Below are positions 10,978 through 20,719 of a stretch of 64,000 nt of DNA, one piece after another. The stretch is from contig OW799233.1 in assembly GCA_941918925.1 (NCBI GenBank), positions 76,201,797 to 76,265,796 on the forward strand. The letters run 5' to 3'. The notes beneath the pieces are model-generated. The model saw nothing but the letters and a program-made list of their open reading frames with translations, was not told where the DNA came from and searched no databases. Each line of letters opens with the position of its first letter. Positions within the stretch are counted from its first letter, which is position 1. A program made the translations under genes and the position numbers. This DNA comes from Phyto melanocephala. Lineage: Eukaryota; Arthropoda; Insecta; Diptera; Rhinophoridae.

Positions 10978-11594
10978 GAGGGTGGTTAAATTTTAAGGGC
11001 CCATGTTGAAGGTGAACTACACCTTGTCTTTAAATTTGTTTTCTGCATTTCACTTGACATTTCTCAATCTCAAACTAACTCAATTTGATCCGTGGAAAGA
11101 TACGCAAATGAGAAACGCTTTAAAGTTATTCAGGTTTTTTATAAAAATGGGCGTTACAATCAAAATGTATTTTGTGCACTTCGTAATTCTTTTGATCAAC
11201 ATAATCGTTCAAATTCGTCCACAATCGGGAGAATTGTAAAAAATATTTAAATTTCTGCAAAACAGGTCTGTATAAAATGTTAGAAAATCTGTGAATGCCT
11301 TCTTAGTTCGTTGAATGGTAACCACTGCTGGTTTTTACGATAGTGTGGCAAAAGAGCAGTCAACCTCGCCTCATCATCATGCCCAACAATTGAGCATCAA
11401 CATTGTCATTGAAAATTTGGACCATCAGATAGAGGAGTTGCGCCAAGGATGGGGGGGCCATTTTGCCTATATTTTGTTCAATACATAATTGAACCATACA
11501 AATATTATAATTACAAAAAGAAATAATAATAATATCCTAAATAATTTGTGTTTTATTTGAATTCAACAACGGTCCTTAAAATTTAACCACCCTT
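10978..11594 (+). mobile_element. Mariner/Tc1-type deletion derivative
   Basis: Terminal inverted repeats gggtggttaaattttaaggg (5') and the reverse complement ending taaccaccctt (3') lie inside TA dinucleotides at 10976-10977 and 11595-11596. The 617-bp interior retains shards of an IS630-type transposase in shifting frames: an N-terminal helix-turn-helix region (TIGRIVKK near 11225) and a C-terminal shard near 11425-11490. The catalytic core is gone, so it cannot self-mobilise. Confidence 0.7.
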
Positions 11595-11599
11595 TATAA

Positions 11600-12545
11600 C
11601 TTCGATATGCTACTGAAATGCTTTTGTAAATGTAGTCTTTCAATGAAAGTGGGCGTTAAAATAGGCGTGTCAATAAAGTTTCTGCTAACAAATACAACTT
11701 AGATATTTCAATATAGCCCTTTATTTTCCCAAAAACTTTGTCAATAGAGAAATTACATGAATTTAAGATAAACCGTTATATGGGAGGTAGGCGTTAAAGT
11801 GGGCGTGTCACATAAACTTTTTGGCACAACAATTACATTGATTAAAAGGATATACGTAGCAAATTTGATCATCATACCTGTAATTTTGGCGGCTTCACGA
11901 GCTTTTAAATTTCATTAACGGTAGATGACGTGAAGAGTAGGCGTTATAGTAGGCGTGTCAAAGTTGTTTTTGCGAATGAGTACGACTTAGGTGTTTCAAT
12001 ATAGCCCTTTATTATTCCAAAATCTTTATTAGTAAAGTAATTATATGAATTTTAGGTAAAACGCTATATGGGAGGTGGGCGTAAAAGTGGGCGTGGCATC
12101 TTAATTTTCCGGAACAGTAATGATATTACCTAGGGGGATATACTTAGCAAATTTGATCATCATACCTCTAATTTTTGCAGTTTTATGAGCTTTTAAATTT
12201 TATTAACGGTAGATAACGTGAAAAGTTGGCGTTATAGTAGGCGTGTCAAAGTTGTTTTTGCTAATGAGTACAACCTAGATGTTTCAATATAGTCCTTTAT
12301 TATTCCAAAATCTATATTAATTCTATATTAAGAGAAATTAAATTAATTTTGGGTAAGACGTTATATGAGAGGTGGGCGTAAAAGTGCGCGTGGCACATTG
12401 ATTTTCCGTTACAAAAAATTGCCTCACCAAAAAGCAAAGTGTGCAAAATTTCAGAGTCGTACATCCAATTTTGTTGCTTTTATGACGTTTTTGTTTTTAA
12501 ATATACCGAAAAATACACTGTGGGGTATAAATTTTCGTACATTTT
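11600..12545. repeat. ~300-bp degenerate tandem units inside the DINE-like element
   Basis: Three units each contain gtttcaatatagccctttat, gggaggtgggcgtaaaagtg, gatcatcatacctctaattt and ttaacggtagataacgtgaa, at about 11700, 11995 and 12285. The reverse-oriented equivalents occur at 40650-41090. The GGGCGTAAAAGTGGGCGTG motif recurs twice per unit. Confidence 0.65.
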
Positions 12546-12990
12546 GATCTATAACTCCTCTCCTGATTCATAGATTTAGATAATTTTCGGGGGAAAATAT
12601 TGTTTTTACTCAGGAAATATATATTCGTTTCTTGAGTCTATATTAATGCGTTAGGACACAATTCCATTTTATTCGATGTTCGAAGGGCACGGTTTTTTCG
12701 ACCTACTCTTGCTTTTCGAGCTATAACTCTCTTCCTAATATTCCGATTTAGCCCATTTTCAATACCAAACAAACCTTGTCTAGCAAAAGTTGAGCCCCCT
12801 AGCTTTTTCGGTGCGACCTCTATCGTGCTTTCAACAGACGGACGGACATAGCTAGATCGTCATCAAATCAAACCCTGATTCAGAATATAAATACTTTATG
12901 GGGTCTAAAATGGATATTTCGATGTGTTACAAATGGACAAATGACGAAATAAATATACCCCCACCATTTTTTTTGTGGCGGGTATAAAAA

Positions 12991-13640
12991 TTATTATTAT
13001 TTTTTAGCTTGTGCCCGCGACTTCGTCTGCGTAGTTATTGGGATAAACGGTTGTTTAGGTGTTTAGTCTAGGTTGTTACTAATATGTTTGTCAAATTTAA
13101 CTTAATTCCATTCAGCCATTTTTTAGTACGATAAGTAGGATTATCAACTTGGAAATATGAAAGAAAAGTCAAAACCTGCAACAATATTAAAAATATTTAC
13201 ACAAACAACCCGTTTAGGCTGTGTGATGATGAGTTTGCCAACGATTTCGCCTGGTTATCGTGATAAAAAGTAGCCTATGTGTTAATCTAGGTTGTTATCT
13301 ATCTATATGCGCAATTTTATTTAGTTCCGTTCAGCCATTTTTGCGTGATTGAGTAACAAATATCCAAACATACAAACATTCACATTTATTATATGATTAG
13401 AAAAGCATTATATGATTAGAAATGCATTCTGAATTTTAATTGAATATCAGGTGCAAAAAGCTAAAAATTATAACTTTTTTTAATGGGCGTGGCACTGCCC
13501 ACTTTTCTAATAACGAAACTGTAGTCATTACAGCTCAATATGTGTGCAAAGTATCAGCAAAATCGGTGAAGTTCAAGTAGCTGAAAATTATAACTTTTTT
13601 TATGTGCGTGACACTGCCCACTTTTTTAATTATAGTATCC
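12991..13640 (-). repeat. Reversed copy of the 120-bp-array repeat family, with terminal motif
   Basis: gcccgcgacttcgtctgcgt at about 13014 is a widely seen end motif of arthropod interspersed repeats. It is followed by sequence ending in taacaaatatccaaacatac (13342), the reverse complement of the tail of copy 1 (2520-2575), then two diverged 120-bp units (cactgcccacttttctaata and cactgcccacttttttaatt). A 19-bp duplication atatgattagaaaagcat lies near 13391. Confidence 0.65.
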
Positions 13641-13739
13641 AAAGATGGAATGAAAGCTAACCTTAAAAGGTTAACGCAATAACAAAGTTCCCGTACTCTC
13701 CTTCGCTGAAGAAGTAGGCTCCGCTGATATGGCAATGCC

Positions 13740-14216
13740 TTTAACGCAAATATTAAGAAGAGTTAATGGAAGGTTTTCTAGAACAGAATCAAGACATTAA
13801 GAAAAAATCCATTGATTTTTCAAAAAAATGCACTAATATGAAGAGCGGTGATCTTATCCCAACTTCGAAAAGGAGTTTTAGCTGACAACAGGCGCCCAAA
13901 ATGTAGCGGTATTAAGTATAGTCCCAGTAATAAAAATAGTAACATAAAAATGAAAGGATATCCTAGAGGAATGCATTCATGAGATTAAGTATAAACCAGG
14001 GAAAACAGACGTTGTTGCCCGACAATTTATCTGAGCGTCCTACCACCTACGTAAATTTCTTAAAGGGGGTAGTACATAGCAGAGAGAGTTCTCCAGATAC
14101 TCTTATTCCTAGTATCGAGGTTCCAATTAATGCTTTTCAAAATTAAATATTTTTTGTTTTGAATGAGACCCAATCGTATCAATTTTGTTTTGTCTTTTCA
14201 GGTTATCATAGCCACA
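13740..14216 (+). pseudogene. Ty3/gypsy pol relic, RNase H to integrase linker
   Basis: About 13965-14216 reads, with shifts, LEECIHEIKYKPGKTDVVA, the conserved end of a gypsy RNase H domain (HEIxYKPGKxNVVADALSR). It is followed by SSPDTLIPSIEVPINAFQN and YQFCFVFSGYHSH, a linker typical of gypsy-group Pol. Reading is broken at 14217 by a Harbinger transposon and resumes after 17330. No LTR could be assigned. Confidence 0.6.
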
Positions 14217-14646
14217 CTGGGGCCTTACTGCGTATTTCGAATCGAAAGGAAAAACTAACGTATTTGAAAAAATGGTACTGCGTAAAACGATTTTCGAAAA
14301 TTTATTTTCGAAAAAAAGTTTTTTTTTTCCTTTTCGTAAAAAAAAAATTTCCCTTTCGTAAATGCAACTCTGTAACACGAAAACGAATGTCAAAAAAGCT
14401 AAAAACGTTCGTAAACTATTCGAAAGCTATTTTGATACCGTAATTGAAAAAAAAACTAAAAATGTAAGTATTTAATTAAATATAAACAAAAAAGTGATTA
14501 TTTAATAAATATAATAAAAAAGAATGTTGATTTTGATAAAAAAGAGCATAGTGAATTGAATGAAACATGTGAAAATAAAATTCGTTCTTATTTTGTGAAG
14601 GAGCATCTCGAAAAGAAGTCACACTCAACAAGTGCAATTCGAAGTT

Positions 14647-15564
14647 ATGGTTGACTTCATGGTAAAGCATCCGGATTTAGCAAAGGGAATCCTCAAAGTA
14701 CCTGATGCAAAAACGAAGTCCAGAAATTTGTGGGAGAGATTGACTTTGGATTTAAATGCTGTTTCTTCACCCTCGCGGGATGTTAATGGTTGGAAGAAGG
14801 TAGGTTCTATCTATTTTTTTTTTGTTACTTATGTAAATAAAATTTTATTTGTAGGTGTGGCTGATTACAAAAATAATATAAAAAATAAATGTCGCCGTAA
14901 CAAAAGTAGTATTTCCGGGACAGGTGGAGGGCCATCTAAATACTGCTCACTAACACCACTGGAAGACAAAGTGGTTCTGCTTCTTTCAATAGACGAGGCG
15001 GTCACCGGAATACCGGCGACATCCGCGTTTGGTAAAGTTCCATCAACAAGCACAAATTCAGTTTTAGCTAATAGTGATATTCGCCAATCCACAAGTGCAC
15101 AATCCACAAGTGTAAGTTCACTTCCAATTAATATTATTGACCAAAACGAAAATAATGGTGAGGTGGAATTGAATTTATCAACTGAAGAACAAAACAATGA
15201 TGAATACACACCTAATAGACAGATTCGAAAAGACAAACCGTCAGACAAAGATAATCTTCTTCGAAAACAGGTGGAAAACCAAATTTTGTACCAAGAGAAT
15301 ACAAGCAAAACTTTAACAGATTTACATATTAGTCTGCAAAACACAAGCAAAATATTATCTGATATAAATAATAACATTGCTGGAATGCAGAAATGCATCA
15401 AAAGGAGTTACGAATTACAAGAACGGAAGTATAAATTCAAAAAAGAAAAATTTGAATTAAAGAAAATTACTGAAATGGAAAAGTCTAAAAGAAAACTAGA
15501 ACAGCTTGAGCTTAAAAAAAGAATTTATGAACTTGAATTGGAAAAGCATGGCGTTAAGCAGTGA
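14647..15564 (+). CDS. Harbinger Myb/SANT-like DNA-binding protein (two exons)
   Basis: Likely exons 14647-14799 and 14855-15564 with a 55-bp phase-0 GT-AG intron (gtaggttc to ttatttgtag); without splicing the frame is open but the domain is interrupted. Splicing joins NGWKK to VWADYKNNIKNKC, giving a trihelix/Myb-SANT-like domain (MVDFMVKHPDLAKG, then LWERLTLDLNAV) in the first ~80 residues. A Ser/Thr-rich linker and a strongly charged C-terminal coiled coil (RKLEQLELKKRIYELELEKH) follow. In Harbingers this protein binds the terminal repeats and brings the nuclease to the nucleus. The first ATG may not be the true start: in-frame homology-like sequence continues upstream to a TGA at 14596, so an upstream exon is possible. 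Confidence 0.7.
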   Translation: MVDFMVKHPDLAKGILKVPDAKTKSRNLWERLTLDLNAVSSPSRDVNGWKKVGSIYFFFVTYVNKILFVGVADYKNNIKNKCRRNKSSISGTGGGPSKYCSLTPLEDKVVLLLSIDEAVTGIPATSAFGKVPSTSTNSVLANSDIRQSTSAQSTSVSSLPINIIDQNENNGEVELNLSTEEQNNDEYTPNRQIRKDKPSDKDNLLRKQVENQILYQENTSKTLTDLHISLQNTSKILSDINNNIAGMQKCIKRSYELQERKYKFKKEKFELKKITEMEKSKRKLEQLELKKRIYELELEKHGVKQ

Positions 15565-15690
15565 TTTTTTTAACAACTATTGACTATTTTAAAACTTAAT
15601 TTGTTTGGTCGTTTTAAATTATTTTTTTTTATTAATGTGTTAACTTTTTTTTTAGTTTTTTAATAAATATGAATTTAATTAGATTCTTTT

Positions 15691-17063
15691 TTAATTTCTT
15701 CCCATATTATTTTTTATTACATTTCGAATGTTTTTGGCAATATTTAAAAAATTGTTTTCTTCTTTAATGGCAAAAGATGTAGCAGAATTAGGCAAATTAT
15801 TTCCATTTTCCAGCTGTGGACTTTCGACATTGAAATCCAAACAAATGTTGTGCAAAGCACAACAAACATTAAGAATCTTTACTCCTTTTACTGGAACATA
15901 ATGCAACTCTCTTGCAGCTAACAGGCAACGAAATCTAGCCTTTAATAACCCAAAAGCCCTTTCGATTATGGACCTTCCTTTTGAATGTTGCTCATTGAAA
16001 TACGATTCTGCAGAGTTTTCCGGAGCTTTTCTGTATGGAGTCATAAGCCATGGTTCCAAAGGATACCCAGAATCGCCTAAAAGTATATTTTTTATATATA
16101 TTTGTATGTATATACAGTGCCGGTGCTTTAAACGAAATGAAAGTTATTTTCAAAAGTGAAAAATAAATTTTACCAAGTATTCGAGTTGTTCTATCTCCAC
16201 TTTGAAATTGTTCCATTAAATATTTTCTTTCGTCACACAAATTCCAGACATGGGAATCGTGACTTGCTCCACCAAAACGACCATTGATAGCCCTAATGTA
16301 CATTTTATGGTCGCATATCTATATTAAAAAAAAGATTAAAAACAATTTATAAAAAATTTCTCTTCATCTTGGTCAAAGGTAGGGGTGAAGGGATAGAGGT
16401 CCACAAAACCCCCGCAACTTTTTCGTAGTCGCTCTTTGACAACCCTATTGTACACTTACAGCCATTGCATTGATACTGTGCTTTAACTTTCGATTGCAAT
16501 ATAAATGCTCATCTTCTGATGGTGTTATTAACTGAATATGTGTCCCATCAACAGCTCCAATTACACCGGGTATTCCACATTTATCAAAAAAATGTATTTT
16601 TGCCTCTCTTTTTTTGTCTTCCGAGATATCAAAGGAAATATGTCTGGGACAAAGTATTTTTTCAATTGAATCACAAACTTCTTTAATGCAACTGGAAATG
16701 GATTGTTGAGAAATTCCTAAAAGACGGTCTTGTCCAATTTGATGCTGGTATCCGCCTTGGGCTAGAAATTTAAGTGTGGCTGCTAATTTTAATATTGGTG
16801 GTATAGCCGTCGATCTTTGAGGAAGTTTCATATCATCTTTAATGGAATTGTAGACATACATAAATGCTTCCTTGTTAAGTCTAAAATTTTCACGAAACTA
16901 AAATGGATATTAATTATATAGCTTGATAATACCAAATGTTTTTTACTTACTTTTTATTGCTTAGACCCATAATATCAGAATTATCCCTAATAATTTTTCT
17001 TTGGACACGTTCTGGGATGCAATTATCATCACTTTCATCCATCCACAATAACACAGAATCCAT
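15691..17063 (-). CDS. Harbinger DDE nuclease (HARBI1-like transposase), four exons
   Basis: Predicted exons on the minus strand: 17063-16951 (MDSVLLWMDESDDN..), 16897-16460, 16318-16175 and 16076-15691, all with GT-AG introns of about 50-140 bp. Exon 2 has LAATLKFLAQGGYQHQIG, a helix-turn-helix-like QQSISSCI and GVIGAVDGTHI (first Asp). Exon 3 has GGASHDSHVWNL (second Asp). Exon 4 has SKGRSIIERAFGLLKARFR (Glu) and CCALHNICLDF. The complete DDE set suggests a functional nuclease. Joining exon 1 to exon 2 with these sites leaves the frame one base off, so that junction may differ or carry an indel. The C-terminal end faces the Myb-like gene tail to tail (127 bp). Confidence 0.8.
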
Positions 17064-17330
17064 TATACTAAAACTTTTTTAATATTTTAAATAAATCTTT
17101 TTGTATGCGACGCTTATGCTGAAAATATTTATGTTTTTTCCCACGTTTGTATGAAAATTTTGACATTTAAGAAAAGTGCTACCAAGTTTCTAGGTCATTT
17201 GATCCCTTTTTTAGCAAATACAACTCTGCGACTTGTTCGAAAATTTTACACAGTACGAAATTACTTTCGATTCGTAAATTATATTCGAAAGGTTTTTCGA
17301 TTCGAATGGAATTACGCAGTAAGGCCCCTG

Positions 17331-18410
17331 TAGTAGAAAAATAATACGATAACGTATAGTTATTGTCAATATTGAAAATATATCTGAATTCTTCTGTAAT
17401 AAATCGTATCACAGCCTCTAAATTTATCATGGAAAAGATACAAGCATGTTATCCATATCATTTTTGTAATTATAAAATACGCTTTTCAAAGACGGTTTAA
17501 AACGATATTTTGTCAGAATCTGATCAAGAGAATGTAATTATTAATACACACAAATGTGCTCATCGAAATTCCACATATTTGAGAAATATTTTTTCCCTAG
17601 TATGTTCGCAAAGATAAAGAGGATAGTTAAACTGTGTTCTATCTTTAAGAAGTATTCATATTAATCCGAATGATCTAAAGCTAAACTAAATCCCAATTCC
17701 AACATATCCTGGACATATAATCCATAAAAACTTATTTACTGCAGACAAAAAAATTAGTCATGACATGCTTGTAGAAATTTTCCAAGTACGCACAAGCTAG
17801 AATCCTTAACAGAAAATCAGTCGAAGACATTAGAAGGCCATTAAGGGACCTTATGTTTTTTTTGGAGTCCCGAAAACAATGGTTATTGATAACGAAAAAT
17901 CTTAAAATTCCGCTTCTCTTATGTTCATGATACAAGACGAACTAGGCATCGAGGTTTTCACTACACTACTATACAAAAGTGAGGCAAATGGTCAGGTTGA
18001 ACATTTTGATTCAACTCTAGCCGATATACTTAGGTGCCTAAAGAAGTAAGGAATTTTTATGAATTTTGGAGAAGGAAGAGAGTGAATACAATCATTCGGT
18101 GCACTCAACTATTAGTAGAATGTCTTTTGACACACATTTTTGTCGAACTATTGATTTTAGTCCCGGATGTTATGACCGTAGACAGAAAACAAATATAGAG
18201 AGGCTGCGCGGGATACTGAAGAAAGATTTAAATTTTCATAATTGAGAGAAATCGATTGTGAAAAAATATATCCCTGGGCTGACAATTTTATTAGAGTTAA
18301 TAAAAGAAACTGACGAGAGAACATAGTTAAGGAGAATTGGTATGCTACAGCATAAACGGAAAGTGGAAGAATCATTCCTAAAAAGAACATAAGAAATTAA
18401 TTTTTACATA
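17331..18410 (+). pseudogene. Ty3/gypsy integrase relic (continuation of 13740-14216)
   Basis: In shifting frames: EKIQACYPYHF (17431), HKCAHRN (17550), an integrase core reading GVPKTMVIDNEKS (17861) and SEANGQVEHFDSTLADILR (17981), then YNHSVHSTISRMSFDTHF (18085) and a GPY-like tail (18175-18370). These are landmarks of gypsy/17.6-type integrases. Several stops and frameshifts exclude function. Together with 13740-14216 it forms one pol split by the Harbinger. Confidence 0.7.
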
Positions 18411-18428
18411 AATTTTTGCAGGTTTTTA

Positions 18429-18689
18429 ATGTTGTCGAAAACGTATTTGGGAAAAACTCAGGTTCTGGATTATTCCAATACTAGATTAGTAGTCATAAGT
18501 AGACTAGCGAAATCTGGTTCTTTTAAATTGGTACATATGATTGATTTAAAAACTTATGAGAACGTAATAATGAGCTTAGAAAAAGTTCTTTTAACTGGCA
18601 TTGGCACCGATTATTCTTTTCTTCTCTATTCCATACACCAAATAAAATATAGCCAGATTAAAACAAAAACTGAGACCTGGATTTTTTAA
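18429..18689 (+). pseudogene. Possible envelope-like fragment after gypsy pol
   Basis: An 86-codon frame just downstream of the integrase relic reads SGSFKLVHMIDLKTYE and VIMSLEKVLL. The location (after pol) and the KLVHxIDLxxYE pattern resemble the N-terminal part of envelope proteins of insect errantivirus-type gypsy elements. No transmembrane segment is visible and it ends early. It could equally be chance ORF in decayed sequence. Confidence 0.35.
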
Positions 18690-18999
18690 GACCGCATGGA
18701 AACGATTTTGCGATAATTCAAGAGAAAATAAGTAGCGCTCTGGCAAATAACAACAATCAAGTGATAATAAATTAACTTTCTGTAAAGAGATTAAACTGCC
18801 TTACTAAGGTTGCCAATGCGATTATAAAAATGTTATAATCAGACGGTCCCTCGCGAATGGGTAGTCATCTTGTCGCGATGCGAGGGCTTAAGTGTAAATT
18901 ACACTAACTAAGAAATACCCACCCCCTGCCTACCAGCGTCTGTTTCTCCTAGTTGGGGCGGCTGGCCCCAAAGCTTGCGTCGGCTTTATTAAATTGTCG

Positions 19000-20631
19000 G
19001 TCCGCAACCACAAATCCACCAGCGTCTGTCCTCAGAGTGAGCGGCTGTTGGTCTGCGTCTGTCTCCAGTGGGGTGGCAGTTATAGTAAGCCTGGCAGTAG
19101 GCATAAAATGCAAAAAAACCAACTCGTCCGTAATGTCAAGAAAGGAATCATGCCCTGCGTATCCTGTAAAGGGCTTCATAATCTACGGAGACCCAACTAC
19201 TGCAGTGTCGGTATCAGGCTGCAGTAAGTTGTTGGCTACTGAAACCTCGACTAGTGGAGTGGAAGCGCCAGGCTCCACTGGTCGACTAGCTACTAGTGCG
19301 CTAAAAACGTGCCCGATCAAGCCGATAGGCGATCGAAACCCGAACTTGGTACAGCGTGGTTCTTCGAAACCAGGTACCTCTAAGGCTCCTAAGGTCCGGA
19401 TGGGAATAGACCCTGTCAAAACACCAGCTTCAGGTGCAGGTGAGGTGGCTGAGATTCAGTCTGCCACTTAACCTGGCTCCCTTGTGCCAAACATTGTGCA
19501 GAAGGATCATGCAAGGAAAGATTCGATGATCCCTGTAGCACCACCCTCGACCTCCACGGCTCCAAAAATAGATTCCCCAAGGCACAGAAAACAATCCAAA
19601 AGGGCCTTCACTACTAAGCGTTCCGCTTATAAAATAATAAGTCGGTTTGGTGAAAAACCTACTGACGAGCTCACGGAGCAAGGGAAAAACTCTCTCCGAT
19701 GGGCGAAACTCTCATTGAGGGGTTAAAACGTGATCCTCCTAATGCAGGTGTAGGCAGTCCTAAACGGACGGCATCCTCTGCAGCGCCTAAACGGCAACGG
19801 TCTGAGGAGGACATTCTTCCAGGAACAAAACGTTCCAAACACATGCCTCCACGGCCACAACCACCTTATTTGGGCGATCATTGACCGCAACTCCAGCGAT
19901 GGCACCATTTCCTCTAGCAACTGGAAATTGGTTGTCATGGTTCTCAATGGGGTGTTCTTAAAAGTTGTTCGAGACAACCCGGGACCACCACTCCAGTGCG
20001 AATATGATGGCTGGTACCAAGGCCACATCAAACTGATAGCCTGTACAGACGAGCGTTCAGCGTAGCTGTACAAAGCCGTCAGAGAGTTCCTCGGGGAAGT
20101 ATGGTCTGGCGCGAAGCTCGAGGCAATACCTCTCGCCGATGTTCCACAAAGGCCGAGATCTATTGCCAAGATTCCCGCAATACCATCCGACCCAAAGGAG
20201 ATTCTGGAGATAATGCAGGTCAGTAATCCTCAGCTACCCACAAAGGACTGGAAAATAGCCAAGGTTCTGAAGCTGTAGAAGGCTCCAGGAAGGCCACTGT
20301 TATTATAAACAGTGACTCCCTGTCTCCACTTCGGAAGACTCAGGGAAAGATATACTATGGTTTTGGTACTATCTTTCTCCGGGTCTATAAGGGTGACGAC
20401 AAGGAGAAGCCTCAAGTTCCGGAGAGTAAGGACTCTTCTATAGATCCCTCCATGAGCTGTGACGATGAAACTTCTCTTTCATCGGACATTGATGACACCC
20501 AATCGGTCTCAGGACTAGTGGGAGAATTCTTTGGTAAGATGGATGTGGCAGAAGATGAAGACGCCCTACTAGAATCTGACGACGGTTCAGAGGACGCCGA
20601 TGTCACAGTTCATAGCGACCAGCTACATTGA
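19000..20631 (+). pseudogene. LOA copy 2 ORF1, frameshifted
   Basis: Fragments in all three frames cover a long ORF1: Pro/Ser-rich N-terminal pieces (18953-19471; 19484-19726 PSTSTAPKIDSPRHRKQSKR; 19699-19884 KRTASSAAPKRQRSEED) and a C-terminal DUF4780-like stretch (about 19900-20400, NPGPPLQCEYDGWYQGHIK, EILEIMQVSNPQLPTKDWKI), ending in an acidic tail (DVAEDEDALLESDDGSEDAD) at 20631. Same architecture as ORF1 of copy 1. Confidence 0.6.
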
Positions 20632-20719
20632 AGGTTACTTAGATTAACCTTCACCACTCAAAAGCGGCGTCAGCTGCCCTACTCCTCCGACTGTCTTCAG
20701 GCACGGAGGATCTTAAATG

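Larger units (their letters stand above)
10832..12990 (-). mobile_element. Long DINE-1/INE-1-like (Helentron-associated) element
   Basis: Read on the minus strand it starts at tttttatacccgccac (about 12990), contains ataccccataaagtatatat-like and tagctatgtccgtctg motifs (12840-12910), and ends with a hairpin (here degenerate, gggcacagccgaat) plus atagtgctcttacttgttgt (about 10832). These are the landmarks of fly DINE-1-type non-autonomous Helitrons. The interior is several near-repeats of ~300 bp. A mariner-like element is nested at 10978-11594. Class assignment is by resemblance. Confidence 0.65.
14220..17327. mobile_element. PIF/Harbinger transposon, apparently complete
   Basis: 15-bp perfect terminal inverted repeats gggccttactgcgta (14220-14234 and, reversed, 17313-17327) are flanked by CTG at 14217-14219 and 17328-17330, a CWG target duplication known for this superfamily. 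Subterminal sequence is rich in ttcgaa/tttcgaat motifs on both sides, likely transposase-binding repeats. Inside are two convergent genes: a Myb/SANT-like protein (plus) and a DDE nuclease (minus), the pair autonomous Harbingers need. It splits a decayed gypsy pol, so it is younger than that element. Confidence 0.85.

Noticed and set aside
13014..13033. gcccgcgacttcgtctgcgt as a specific protein-binding site
   Set aside because: It is a common end motif of arthropod interspersed repeats, so a regulatory reading is unsupported.
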